The translations under genes were made by a program, and so were the position numbers. Under the pieces are notes generated by a model, which was given only the letters and a program-made list of their open reading frames with translations, ran no database searches and was not told the origin of the DNA. A stretch of 64,000 nt of DNA from Marisediminitalea oceani (GTDB lineage: Bacteria; Pseudomonadota; Gammaproteobacteria; Enterobacterales; Alteromonadaceae), in assembly GCF_003731635.1 (NCBI RefSeq), contig NZ_RCUA01000044.1, forward strand, positions 1-64,000, given 5' to 3'. This document shows, piece after piece, positions 47,550 through 56,542 of this stretch; within the stretch, counting starts at the first letter, position 1; each line of letters begins with the position of its first letter.

Positions 47550-48884
47550 TTAGCGGCGTTGTTTAAGCCATTCACTGAGTTTCAGGGCGCTTTGTTTAGG
47601 TAGCCGTTGCTGGGTTTTAAAATCCACATGCACAATGCCAAACCGCTTGAGATACCCTTCCGCCCATTCAAAATTATCCAACAGACTCCACACAAAGTAA
47701 CCTCTGATATCCACGCCTTTTTCCATTGCTGCAGCAACAGCCTGCATGTGGTCCTGTAAATAATTCATCCGCACTTTATCATGCACCTGACCGTCTTGTA
47801 TCACGTCATCTTCGGCCATACCGTTCTCGGTAATAAAAAGTGGCGGCAAATCATACTCATTATGAAGCTGGAGCAATAAATCACACAAGCCTTGTGGATA
47901 AATTTCCCAATTCATTGCCGTGACAGGTACGTTGTCATCAGGCGGCAGGATCTCAAAGTGGCCTCCCGGGCGAGCCTGCACCAGAGCCCGGGTATAATAG
48001 TTAACCCCGAGATACGCCATAGGCGCGGAGATTATTTCCATGTCACCCGGTTCAATTAATGGCTTTTCAGCTTCGGGTAAAGTGTTCAGCAGCGGCGGGT
48101 ATTTCCCCGTTAACGCAGGACTCACATACCAGTCGTTAAAATGGGCCTTTGCCAGTAAGGTAGCCTGCTTATCAGCTTCACTGTCAGTAACCGGATAATA
48201 AGTGGTAAAATTCAGAACCAAGCCGCTCGGGATATGCGGGCAGACCTCATTCAGCTCCTGCATAGCAAGCCCATGAGCAAGCAGAAGGTGGTGAGCGGCC
48301 TTTTTACCGTATTGCTTACCAATTTTACCCGGCGCATGAACGCCTATTTCGTAACCAAGGAATGCGCTGCAATAAGGCTCATTAAGCGTAGTGTAAGCAC
48401 TTACTCTATTACCAAATGCGGTGGCTACAATGCGGCTGTATTCAGCAAAAGCGTAGGCCGTAGCGCGGTTAAGCCAACCGCCCTTATCTTCCAAAAATTG
48501 CGGTAACTCCCAGTGATAAAGCGTCACATAAGCCTTCAGGCCTCGTCGTTGCAATTCATCGAGTATTTTAAGATAAAAGGCCAGACCTTCCTGATTAACA
48601 CTGCCGTCGGCACAAATTATCCTTGGCCAACAAACAGAAAACCGATAGGCATCAAAACCCAGTTCATCAATCAGCGCAATATCCTGTTGCCACAGATGAT
48701 AATGATCACAGGCCTTGCGGCCATCGGAGTTATCCTTTACTGCGCCGGGCACCTGGCAGAATGTGTCCCATATACAGGGCTCGCGCAATTCGCTGGCGCC
48801 TTCGATCTGAAACGACGAAGTAGCTACCCCAACGGTAAAGTTCGGATCACTAAGCGCACTACTGATTGAAAAACCTTTACTCAT
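47550..48884 (-). CDS. GH1 beta-glucosidase
   Basis: A 444-residue glycoside hydrolase family 1 enzyme that cleaves terminal beta-glucosyl residues. The acid/base Glu is at about residue 169 (TTLNEPYC) and the nucleophile Glu at about 353 (LFITENG), with WPRI and HWELPQFL subsite motifs present. There is no signal peptide, so it works in the cytoplasm on imported sugar. The start ATG 48884 was taken over an upstream TTG at 48899. It is the first gene of the minus-strand operon with the transporter and lacI, and its promoter (TATTAT at 48943-48948) is next to an operator at 48971. Confidence 0.95.
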   Translation of the reverse strand: MSKGFSISSALSDPNFTVGVATSSFQIEGASELREPCIWDTFCQVPGAVKDNSDGRKACDHYHLWQQDIALIDELGFDAYRFSVCWPRIICADGSVNQEGLAFYLKILDELQRRGLKAYVTLYHWELPQFLEDKGGWLNRATAYAFAEYSRIVATAFGNRVSAYTTLNEPYCSAFLGYEIGVHAPGKIGKQYGKKAAHHLLLAHGLAMQELNEVCPHIPSGLVLNFTTYYPVTDSEADKQATLLAKAHFNDWYVSPALTGKYPPLLNTLPEAEKPLIEPGDMEIISAPMAYLGVNYYTRALVQARPGGHFEILPPDDNVPVTAMNWEIYPQGLCDLLLQLHNEYDLPPLFITENGMAEDDVIQDGQVHDKVRMNYLQDHMQAVAAAMEKGVDIRGYFVWSLLDNFEWAEGYLKRFGIVHVDFKTQQRLPKQSALKLSEWLKQRR

Positions 48885-48970
48885 CTTACATTTACGCAAC
48901 TAACGCAGTGATTTACGTTAGCGTGCGGCCACCTCTTGCAGAATAATACCATCATAAATCAGGCTTCAAT

Positions 48971-48984
48971 TGTAAGCGCTTTCA
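48971..48984. promoter_or_regulatory. LacI-type operator 1 (GH1 side)
   Basis: TGTAAGCGCTTTCA, a near-palindromic site with the central CG of LacI/CcpA-type operators. It lies just upstream of a predicted minus-strand promoter (TTGAAG...TATTAT) of the GH1 operon. Confidence 0.85.
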
Positions 48985-49080
48985 TTTTTTATACAAGTTA
49001 TTTACATTTTAATTCATATCATTGGTACACCGCCGCTGAATGAAGTTAGTCAAGGTAATACTCAGTATCATTGTATCCAT

Positions 49081-49260
49081 ATGCAACAAATAAACATACT
49101 GGCTGCCAATAGCCACCGTATCTACACGCCAGCACAATTATGTAAACGCTTTCAAAAAGTCACCATACACGGCGAAAAAGTACAATTATTCACGGCCAAT
49201 CGCCTGCTAATAAGCCATAATTTTCAGAATTACTGGTTATTTAAGCGGTTTCGCTACTGA
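49081..49260 (+). CDS. Short ORF of 59 codons, doubtful
   Basis: An open frame from ATG 49081 to TGA 49258-49260 in the GH1-GH3 intergenic region. Its product (MQQINILAANSHRIYTPAQ at the start, Phe/Arg/Tyr-rich end) matches nothing I recognise. It has no good ribosome-binding site, and operator 2 (49141-49154) lies inside it, so chance is the likelier explanation. It is reported because nothing else fills this stretch. Confidence 0.2.
   Translation: MQQINILAANSHRIYTPAQLCKRFQKVTIHGEKVQLFTANRLLISHNFQNYWLFKRFRY
49141..49154. promoter_or_regulatory. LacI-type operator 2 (central)
   Basis: TGTAAACGCTTTCA, the same site type as the other two. It lies between the two divergent genes, 170 bases from operator 1 and 157 from operator 3, which would suit DNA looping by a repressor. 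Confidence 0.75.
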
Positions 49261-49297
49261 CAGGAAACACTTCCCGAGCTATTTTTCAACGCAAAAA

Positions 49298-49311
49298 TGT
49301 AAGCGCTTGCA
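49298..49311. promoter_or_regulatory. LacI-type operator 3 (GH3 side)
   Basis: TGTAAGCGCTTGCA, flanked on both sides by A/T runs to give a 24-bp near-perfect palindrome (49293-49316). It lies next to the likely GH3 promoter (TATACATATACT follows) about 105 bases upstream of the GH3 start. Confidence 0.9.
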
Positions 49312-49414
49312 TTTTTAAAATTTATACATATACTCTCACAACAAATTATTAACATTCGTTCATTGGTTTCGCAGTGCCTAGGCATTCGCAGGGGTTATAA
49401 TCCGGAGAATAATA

Positions 49415-51925
49415 ATGAAATCATTTACTTTGTCAGTGACTGCAGCAGCCATTGGGGTTGCAGCGTTAACCGCTTGCACCACATCAGAAACTGACAGCCA
49501 GTCTGCCAATACCGTTACTGTTCCGGATTACTGGCCGCAAATTCAATCGCCTATCACTAATAAACAAGCCGTTGAAGCCAAGGTTGAAGCGCTGCTGGCC
49601 GACATGACAGTAGAGCAAAAAGTCGCGCAACTTATCCAGCCAGAGATCCGCGATGTAACTGTAGAAGACATGCGCCGCTACGGTTTTGGCTCTTACCTGA
49701 ATGGTGGCGGTTCTTTCCCGGGCGCAAACAAACATGCAACGCCCCAGGAATGGATCGATCTGGCCGAAGCTATGTATCAGGCATCCATCGATGACTCACT
49801 CGACGGCAGCAGCATTCCAACCATGTGGGGCACCGACGCGGTGCACGGTCACAATAACGTGATCGGTGCCACACTGTTTCCTCACAACATTGGCCTGGGT
49901 GCCATGCGGGACCCGGCGTTAATTGAAGAAATAGCTACCGCTACCGCCAAAGAAGTACGTGCCACCGGTATAGACTGGATTTTTGCTCCCACCGTTGCAG
50001 TTGTACGTGACGACCGCTGGGGCCGCACCTACGAAAGTTACTCCGAAGATCCCGCTATTGTGGGAGAGTATGCGCGCGCCATCGTTACCGGCCTGCAAGG
50101 GGATATCAGCGATGGCAACATCGACGATCAGCACGTCATTTCCACCGTTAAACACTTTGTTGGCGATGGCGGTACCGATAAGGGCGATGATCAGGGTAAC
50201 AACCTGGCCAGTGAAAAGGAGCTTTTCGACATCCATGCGCAAGGCTACGTGCAAGGCTTAAATGCCGGTTCACAGTCTGTAATGGCGTCTTTCAATAGCT
50301 GGCATGGCGAAAAGATACACGGTAGCAAATACTTACTTACCGACGTTCTGAAAGACAAAATGGGCTTTGATGGATTTGTGGTAGGTGACTGGAACGGCCA
50401 CGGCCAAATCCCGGGCTGCACTAACGATAACTGCCCGCAGGCTTTACTGGCAGGCCTGGATGTTTACATGGCGCCTACCCCAACCTGGAAGCCTTTAATG
50501 GAAAACCTGATTGCTCAGGTGAACAGCGGCGAAATCCCCATGGCACGGCTTGATGACGCCGTTAGCCGGGTACTGCGGGTAAAATTACGTGTTGGTCTGT
50601 TCGACCTGCCTTCACCGGCTAATCGCAGCCTGTCTGGAGACATGTCGGTTATCGGTGCTGATGCCCACCGCGAAATCGCCCGTGAAGCCGTCCGTAAATC
50701 GTTGGTGATGCTTAAAAATAACCAACAACTACTACCGCTTGCACCAAATAGTCGGGTACTGGTCGCCGGTGATGGCGCGCACAATATTGGTAAGCAATCC
50801 GGCGGCTGGACCATTACCTGGCAAGGCACCGGTAATGAAAACAGTGATTTCCCGGGAGCCACCTCTATTTACACTGGCATTGAGCAAACCGTTGAAGCCG
50901 CCGGTGGTGAGGCTGAATTAAGCGTGAATGGCAGCTTCACAGAAAAGCCTGATGTAGCGATTGTAGTATTTGGTGAAACACCCTATGCCGAAGGTAACGG
51001 TGATATCGCCAACGTGGAGTATCAGCGTGGCGACAAGCAGGACCTGGCACTACTGAAATCCCTAAAGGCGCAGGGTATTCCAGTGGTATCGGTATTCATC
51101 ACCGGTCGCCCGTTGTGGGTTACGCCCGAACTTAACGCCTCCGATGCCTTTGTGGTTGCCTGGTTACCAGGCTCAGAGGGCGGCGGTGTAGCCGACGTAT
51201 TATTCAGCAAACCAGACGGTTCAGTTAACTTCCCTATGCACGGCAAGCTTTCGTTTTCATGGCCTGCCGACCCATTCCAGAACCCGGTTAACAAGGGTGA
51301 TGGTAAGCAACCGCTATTTGCCTACGACTACGGCCTGAGCTACGGTGAAAACGCAGATCTGCCGCAACTCGATGAGTCTGTGAATAGCGCTGCCAACGCC
51401 GCCGGAGATGCGGTAATCTTTCAGCAGAGCGTACAACAGCCTTGGTCACTTATCGCCACCAGTGCCGGCGAGCAAAGCACAATGAACAGTAACGTATTGA
51501 GTGTTAATACCCTTAGCATTCGTACTGCCGACCGTCACGTGCAGGAAGATACGCTGCAGATTGAGCTGGGCAGCAGCGAAGATAGCATCCGCTTCTTCTC
51601 GCCTTTCCCGGAAGATCTGCTCGATTACGCTGTGCCAACAGGTGTACTGGCCTTTGACTTCCAAAGTTCAGCAACAACCGGGATGACCGTTTCCATGTCT
51701 TGTGGTGATGGCTGCGAAGCTGAACTGGCGCTGGACAACTTTACCACTGCTGACAACAACTGGCAGAGCGTAGCGATTCCACTGAGCTGCTTTGTTGATA
51801 AGGGCGTTAATCTGCGTGAGATATACGTGCCAATGGCACTCTCCGCCGAGGATGCTACCGAGTTTAAACTGTCAGATATCCGCTTTACCCGGGTAGAAAC
51901 GCCTGTCGTCTGCCCTGGCTCCTGA
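49415..51925 (+). CDS. GH3 exo-beta-glucanase/beta-glucosidase, lipoprotein (ExoP-like)
   Basis: An 836-residue family 3 glycoside hydrolase. It has a lipoprotein signal (AALTACTTS), the (alpha/beta)8 domain with the nucleophile Asp at residue 325 (VVGDWNGHG), the KHFVGDGGT substrate loop, the alpha/beta sandwich domain that supplies the acid/base, and a C-terminal carbohydrate-binding-like domain from about 650. Length and layout match ExoP-type exo-1,3/1,4-beta-glucanases of marine Alteromonadales. It probably sits on the envelope and releases glucose from laminarin or cellulose oligomers. Its operator 3 and the divergent GH1 operon show joint control. The ribosome-binding site is GGAGAAT. 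Confidence 0.95.
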   Translation: MKSFTLSVTAAAIGVAALTACTTSETDSQSANTVTVPDYWPQIQSPITNKQAVEAKVEALLADMTVEQKVAQLIQPEIRDVTVEDMRRYGFGSYLNGGGSFPGANKHATPQEWIDLAEAMYQASIDDSLDGSSIPTMWGTDAVHGHNNVIGATLFPHNIGLGAMRDPALIEEIATATAKEVRATGIDWIFAPTVAVVRDDRWGRTYESYSEDPAIVGEYARAIVTGLQGDISDGNIDDQHVISTVKHFVGDGGTDKGDDQGNNLASEKELFDIHAQGYVQGLNAGSQSVMASFNSWHGEKIHGSKYLLTDVLKDKMGFDGFVVGDWNGHGQIPGCTNDNCPQALLAGLDVYMAPTPTWKPLMENLIAQVNSGEIPMARLDDAVSRVLRVKLRVGLFDLPSPANRSLSGDMSVIGADAHREIAREAVRKSLVMLKNNQQLLPLAPNSRVLVAGDGAHNIGKQSGGWTITWQGTGNENSDFPGATSIYTGIEQTVEAAGGEAELSVNGSFTEKPDVAIVVFGETPYAEGNGDIANVEYQRGDKQDLALLKSLKAQGIPVVSVFITGRPLWVTPELNASDAFVVAWLPGSEGGGVADVLFSKPDGSVNFPMHGKLSFSWPADPFQNPVNKGDGKQPLFAYDYGLSYGENADLPQLDESVNSAANAAGDAVIFQQSVQQPWSLIATSAGEQSTMNSNVLSVNTLSIRTADRHVQEDTLQIELGSSEDSIRFFSPFPEDLLDYAVPTGVLAFDFQSSATTGMTVSMSCGDGCEAELALDNFTTADNNWQSVAIPLSCFVDKGVNLREIYVPMALSAEDATEFKLSDIRFTRVETPVVCPGS

Positions 51926-51938
51926 GTGTGTGTGCCCT

Positions 51939-51969
51939 GTGGCCGGGACCATTTAATTGGCCCGGTCAC
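51939..51969. terminator. Hairpin between convergent GH3 and CDF genes
   Basis: GTGGCCGGGaCCA pairs with TGGCCCGGTCAC (one bulged A, one G-T pair) around TTTAAT. It lies 14 bases beyond the GH3 stop. No long T-run follows, so it may serve both genes with Rho or as a bidirectional end. Confidence 0.65.
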
Positions 51970-51986
51970 CCTCCCGGGGCCCTACA

Positions 51987-52928
51987 CTACTTAGCATTAT
52001 CCCTACAATGCTCTCCGGGCATTTCAAATTCTATTGTTGTATGGTCCAGGTTAAAGGGCTCAAGGGCTTTGGCGACCCGGGCTTTTAATTCAATCAGAGC
52101 AGTCACGTCAATGCGCTTATCCAGCTCAAGATGTGCGGTAAGCACATGACTGGCGCCATCCAGCGACCAGAAATGAACATGATGCAAAGCACCCACGTGC
52201 TCAATCTCCTTTAACGAAGCTAAAATAGCGGCACGCTTATCGCTATCAGGGTTAACCTGAAGAAATAGCTTCACCGTATGAATAACGTGCTTCACCACGT
52301 TAAATAAAATAAACAAGGTAAACACTACCGACAGCAGTGGATCCAGTATCGGCCAGTCAACAAACTGCAGCACGATAGCGACTATCAACACCGCTACCCA
52401 GCCGAGTAAATCTTCCAGTAAATGCCAGTTGAGAACCTTCTCGTTTAAGGTGTCTCCACCATGCAGCTTGTAGGCTGCGAAACCATTTGCCGCAATGCCT
52501 AAGATGGCCAGCACAATCATGCCCTCAGTCACTGGCATTTCAGGTGACCACAAACGAGGAATGGCTTCAGTTAGCACCCATACCGACCCCACAACAAGGA
52601 TCAAACCATTAATCAAAGCGCCCAGTAAACTAAGGCGCTTAAACCCATAGGAATACTGTTCGGTAGCGTCGCGCTTGCCCACTTTACTGAGATACCAGGC
52701 AAGACCAATCGCCAGCGAATCCCCCAAATCGTGAACCGCGTCGGCCATGATCGCCACACTGTTGGTTAACCAGCCGCCGATAAACTCGATAATGGTAAAG
52801 ATGAAATTGAGCCAGAACGCCCAACTGATTCTGTCTTCAGCGATATCATGATGGTGATGGTGGTGATGACCATGGTCATGAGCGTGAGAATGATGATGGT
52901 GGTCGTGCTCCTGGCCATGTGCGCTCAT
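51987..52928 (-). CDS. CDF-family zinc/metal cation exporter
   Basis: A 313-residue cation diffusion facilitator (ZitB/CzcD type) exporting Zn2+ or similar from the cytoplasm by proton exchange. The N terminus is very His-rich (residues 4-28), a metal-buffering region. Six membrane helices follow, with the metal-site motifs ADAVHDLGDS (helix 2) and HLLEDLLGW (helix 5). The C-terminal domain (HVHFWSLDGASHVLTAHLELD) is the metal-sensing dimer domain. It is separate from, but near, the czc-type cluster. Monocistronic. Confidence 0.94.
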   Translation of the reverse strand: MSAHGQEHDHHHHSHAHDHGHHHHHHHDIAEDRISWAFWLNFIFTIIEFIGGWLTNSVAIMADAVHDLGDSLAIGLAWYLSKVGKRDATEQYSYGFKRLSLLGALINGLILVVGSVWVLTEAIPRLWSPEMPVTEGMIVLAILGIAANGFAAYKLHGGDTLNEKVLNWHLLEDLLGWVAVLIVAIVLQFVDWPILDPLLSVVFTLFILFNVVKHVIHTVKLFLQVNPDSDKRAAILASLKEIEHVGALHHVHFWSLDGASHVLTAHLELDKRIDVTALIELKARVAKALEPFNLDHTTIEFEMPGEHCRDNAK

Positions 52929-52986
52929 ATTGGAAACTCTGCAACGGGTTGAAATCTAATGAGCTATCAGCATAGCCATTACCCGG

Positions 52987-54711
52987 CTATCGGATCAACG
53001 GGTTTATCGGCTCATAACGAAACGTCGTCGTTTTGATATCAGTTGGCGGGCAGTCTTCGCGCAGCCCGTCGGCCCCTAAAATTAACCAATCCTCTCTGTG
53101 TGCCTTTCCTACAGAGTGTCCTTTGGTCAGATCTAAACAGACTGTCTCCCGACTGGCCGGAAGCAACAAATGCCCTGCCGGATTCATCGTTAGCCAGTTC
53201 CATGCGGCAAACATTTCGGCTTCGGGCGGCGTATGATAACCAAAGTGCACAATTGGCCGACGAGCAAATAGCATAAACTGCTCTCCGGTATCTAACAGTG
53301 CTATTTCGTTATTAGCAGGAACATTGCTATCGATTACCTGCCATACTGCGGCCGGTGTGCGAATTGGGTTAAGTAAGCTGGCAAACCCCACACTATAACT
53401 GCACCATAGCACTAGCATGGTTACGCCCCAGGCTTGCCAGCCTGCTCTGCGGCGCACCGCAAATAATACTACCAAAACCGCCAGCCCAGTGGTCAGAAAC
53501 AGAACGCTGCCATCCACTTCATAGCGTTGATTAAGTTTAGCAACAGGCCCGGTATCAACTAAACCCAATCCGCCTGAAATGAAAAAGCTACTGCCAATGA
53601 GCAGAGGCAATCCCCATAGCATACGGGACAACCACTTTTTGTCAGCGATGTGCGGCATAAAAGGTGCCATGGCCAACGCCAGCATCGGTAGCGCCGGCAG
53701 GATATAGACCCCACGCTTGCCTGGACTCATGCTAAAAAACACCAGCACCAGAAACACAAACCCCAGCGGCATCACAATGCGTGCGTCATTTTTTCTCCAG
53801 GCGCTGCGCCAGTGTGGCCATTGCCAGGGTAATAACACCACCAGCGGTAGCCACGCCCAGGGCACTACGTTTATCAGAAAGTACCAGAATGGCTTGATGT
53901 GGTGCCAGGAGTTGGCGTATCGGGTGACTGTCTGCTTCATCAGGATATTGTCGCGATAAGCGTTATAGGCCGGATCTAACCTGCCATCCACAGCCAGCAG
54001 CATTGGCAGTAGCCACAGCAACAATGTTACCAGCATGGTCAGTACACCTGTTGCCCACCAACCCCAATGATATCGCTTCGGTAAAGTTTGCAGTGAGGTC
54101 TGACGCCACAACACAAGAGCATAGGGCAGCAACATTAACAGGGGTAAAAAACCAACCCCTTTGGTCATAATACCCAAACCCATGGCCACACATCCTGCCA
54201 GCCACCAGGTAATATGCCCTGCCTGGCACAACGTCGCCCGCAGTAAGCCATAGCAACCCAGCGTCACCCACATGCACACACTGGCGTCGATTTGCGCGCT
54301 TTTTGCCTGCAGAACAAACTGCACACTGGCCAGCAGTATTCCGGCCGCCCACCAGGCTTCCCGGCTTCCCCACAAGCGGCGGCATATATCAAAAACCGCC
54401 AGCACGGTGACTGTGCCAGCGATGGCTGATGGTAATAAAAAGGCGATATACAGCGAGCCGGTAATAGCGTAAAAAATCGCGATACACCACATAAATAATG
54501 GTGGTTTATCCGGATACAGTTCGTTTCCTCGCATCGGGAACAACCACTGTCCTGTTTCCACCATGTCTTTGGCAATTAGCGCAAAACGGGGTTCATCGGC
54601 AGGCCAGGGAGCTCGCAGTCCAATACCTAAGGCAAGCAGTAAAAAAGTCAGTAAGCCGAGCCAGATCAGATCGGTTCGCTGATAGCGACTGAAAGAAGGC
54701 AGTAAATTCAT
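52987..54711 (-). CDS. ArnT-like glycosyltransferase (GT39, polyprenyl-sugar donor)
   Basis: A 574-residue membrane glycosyltransferase with about eleven to twelve hydrophobic helices and the GT-C motif near the N terminus (WPADEPRFALIAKDMVETG). Such proteins move a sugar from an undecaprenyl-linked donor to lipid A, LPS or proteins on the periplasmic side. It is third in the GT2-VTT-GT39 operon, 15 bases after the VTT gene. The substrate is unknown. An aminoarabinose role is not implied because arn pathway genes are absent. Confidence 0.88.
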   Translation of the reverse strand: MNLLPSFSRYQRTDLIWLGLLTFLLLALGIGLRAPWPADEPRFALIAKDMVETGQWLFPMRGNELYPDKPPLFMWCIAIFYAITGSLYIAFLLPSAIAGTVTVLAVFDICRRLWGSREAWWAAGILLASVQFVLQAKSAQIDASVCMWVTLGCYGLLRATLCQAGHITWWLAGCVAMGLGIMTKGVGFLPLLMLLPYALVLWRQTSLQTLPKRYHWGWWATGVLTMLVTLLLWLLPMLLAVDGRLDPAYNAYRDNILMKQTVTRYANSWHHIKPFWYFLINVVPWAWLPLVVLLPWQWPHWRSAWRKNDARIVMPLGFVFLVLVFFSMSPGKRGVYILPALPMLALAMAPFMPHIADKKWLSRMLWGLPLLIGSSFFISGGLGLVDTGPVAKLNQRYEVDGSVLFLTTGLAVLVVLFAVRRRAGWQAWGVTMLVLWCSYSVGFASLLNPIRTPAAVWQVIDSNVPANNEIALLDTGEQFMLFARRPIVHFGYHTPPEAEMFAAWNWLTMNPAGHLLLPASRETVCLDLTKGHSVGKAHREDWLILGADGLREDCPPTDIKTTTFRYEPINPLIR

Positions 54712-54726
54712 GGTTAATTAGTGCGT

Positions 54727-55410
54727 TTAAACGGTGCTTACTGGCTGTTGCTGATACCAGCGATAAAGGTGCGCTCCAAGCAACACCGAACACACCAGTA
54801 AGCTCAGGCTGACGCTGATTTGCCACGAAGACAGCTGTTCCATACCCTGCCCCATAAGGGCGAAGGTCAACATCTGCGGCACGTAACCCAACGCCGATGC
54901 GCTCACAAAAGCCCGCCCCTTAATGGTACTGGCACCCGCCACAATGTTAGTGAGCGCATTACTGCCAATGGGCAGTAACCTTATCGCCAGGGTCGCGGTA
55001 TAGGGTTTTCCGGCCAGCAACGGATGGAGTTTTGTGATCACGCCGGGAAAGCGGCGTCTCACCCAGGCCTGTAAAAAGTAACGGGAAATCATAAAAGTGG
55101 TTGCGCAGGCAATAGCGGCCATCGCGGTGGAAAGCAGCGTACCAGCTGTTACGCCCAGCAGACCACCGCCAATAAAAGCCACTATCTGACGGGGGAACCC
55201 CACCAGCATCAGCAACACGCCGCTCACTACCAACAGGGGCCAGCCAAGAACGCCCTGAGCGGTAAGCCACTGCTCTACGGCCTGCGAATCGGCAAATTCA
55301 CCGAGGCTCGCCATTTTTACCAATCCGGCAATAATCAGACAGGCAATCAGCGGTTTTAACAGCGCTCGTATACTCCCTTGCAAACGATTCATAGTACTGG
55401 CTTTAGGCAT
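54727..55410 (-). CDS. VTT-domain (TVP38/TMEM64, DedA-like) membrane protein
   Basis: A 227-residue membrane protein. The VTT domain lies at about 60-190, with GFPRQIVAFIGGGLLGVTAGTLLSTAMAAIACATTFMISRYFLQAWVRRRF and the re-entrant RLLPIGSNALTNIVAGAS. This family is linked to lipid scrambling and polyprenyl phosphate movement. The start at 55410 overlaps the GT2 stop in TAATG, supporting coupling, so the longer frame from 55440 is unlikely. Between GT2 and GT39, it may flip the polyprenyl-sugar made by GT2. That is an inference. Confidence 0.85.
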   Translation of the reverse strand: MPKASTMNRLQGSIRALLKPLIACLIIAGLVKMASLGEFADSQAVEQWLTAQGVLGWPLLVVSGVLLMLVGFPRQIVAFIGGGLLGVTAGTLLSTAMAAIACATTFMISRYFLQAWVRRRFPGVITKLHPLLAGKPYTATLAIRLLPIGSNALTNIVAGASTIKGRAFVSASALGYVPQMLTFALMGQGMEQLSSWQISVSLSLLVCSVLLGAHLYRWYQQQPVSTV

Positions 55411-56135
55411 TAATCGGTAACTTCCTGAGGATGTGGGCATTTCGCCCGCCTAAGTAACCATATAACACCGAATAAATCCACAATCCCCACGCCAAGCCTA
55501 CTCAACATGGTGTAATTGGAGGTTCCGCAGTGGCGGTCGCGGTGATTGACTTCCACCACAAAAACGCGTCCTTCAAGGCGCTTTACCAGCGCCGGCAGGA
55601 AACGATGCATATGATCGAAGTAAGGCAAAGATAAAAACGTGCTGCGCGGAATTAACTTTAAGCCGCAGCCGGTATCGGGCGTTTCATCGTGTAACAGGCG
55701 CTGGCGTATCCGATTGGCAATACGCGATTGCAGTCGCTTCCAGGCAGTATCCTTACGATTTTTGCGATAACCGGCAACACAAAAATCTGTTCCTATCGGC
55801 TGGCGTTCGGCGACCTCAATAAAACGCGGGATATCCGCCGGATCGTTCTGACCATCAGCGTCCAGAGTAATAATCCACTCATAGCGGGCGTAACGCACCC
55901 CGGTCATGATTGCGGTAGACTGCCCCATGGATTTTTCATGCTGTACTGCACGCAGGCAAACCGGCAATTCGTTGGCAAGTTCCCGTATTTCACTGAGCGT
56001 ACCATCGGTGCTGCCGTCATCCACATAGATGATTTCAAACGCCACGCCCGTCGGCGTATGCTGAGCTAACTCAGTCACCAACGGCCGGATATTGCCCTGT
56101 TCATTTTTTGCCGGAATCACAAAAGAAACGTTCAC
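55410..56135 (-). CDS. Glycosyltransferase family 2 (polyprenyl-phosphate sugar transferase-like)
   Basis: A 241-residue cytoplasmic GT2 enzyme of the dolichol-phosphate-mannose synthase type. It opens VSFVIPAKNEQGNIRPLV, has the DDGSTDGT donor motif (residues about 39-46), the DADGQNDPADIPRF DxD-like site, and the late RRAKCPH end without the usual C-terminal membrane pair. It probably loads a sugar on polyprenyl phosphate for the GT39 partner. It is first in the operon, coupled to the VTT gene by TAATG. Confidence 0.9.
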   Translation of the reverse strand: MNVSFVIPAKNEQGNIRPLVTELAQHTPTGVAFEIIYVDDGSTDGTLSEIRELANELPVCLRAVQHEKSMGQSTAIMTGVRYARYEWIITLDADGQNDPADIPRFIEVAERQPIGTDFCVAGYRKNRKDTAWKRLQSRIANRIRQRLLHDETPDTGCGLKLIPRSTFLSLPYFDHMHRFLPALVKRLEGRVFVVEVNHRDRHCGTSNYTMLSRLGVGIVDLFGVIWLLRRAKCPHPQEVTD

Positions 56136-56239
56136 AACTCACCACATGTTATTGTTTTCACAATAAGCTACCTGAGTTTTCTTAAGACAAGCTTAAGCTT
56201 AGAAATAAGTAGTGGCGGTGACCAGGCCACAGCGGCTGA

Positions 56240-56542
56240 CTAAATAATGCCGCTATCAATTACCGGTGTTACCCAGTAGCGAATACGATGCTGTAACGAT
56301 AATGCCGCCAGGGCGGCCGTTAAACTATCCAGATCTTTATGCTGCAGGCGAATATCAATACGGCACACCGAGCGATGCCCGGCTACCTGCTCACTCACCG
56401 TATAATTAGCGTGCTCCTTGCTGTAGCCTTCAATACCATGCATGGAGAACCCGCCAACAAACGGCTGGCATAATAAACAATCCACCACGTTATCGACGGT
56501 CTCAGGATCCACAAAGCAGCTAAAAATGCATTGTTCAGTCAT
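56240..56542 (-). CDS. DUF3240 family protein of RND metal-efflux operons
   Basis: A 100-residue protein of the DUF3240 family, a P-II-like small fold found after czc/cus genes. It opens QCIFSCFVDPETVDNVVDCLLCQP with closely spaced Cys residues and has HGIEGYSKEHANYTVSEQVAGHRSV in the middle. It starts within the czcA stop (8-base overlap), so it is coupled to the pump. A role in cytoplasmic metal sensing or pump control is an inference; no function is proven that I know of. Confidence 0.83.
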   Translation of the reverse strand: MTEQCIFSCFVDPETVDNVVDCLLCQPFVGGFSMHGIEGYSKEHANYTVSEQVAGHRSVCRIDIRLQHKDLDSLTAALAALSLQHRIRYWVTPVIDSGII

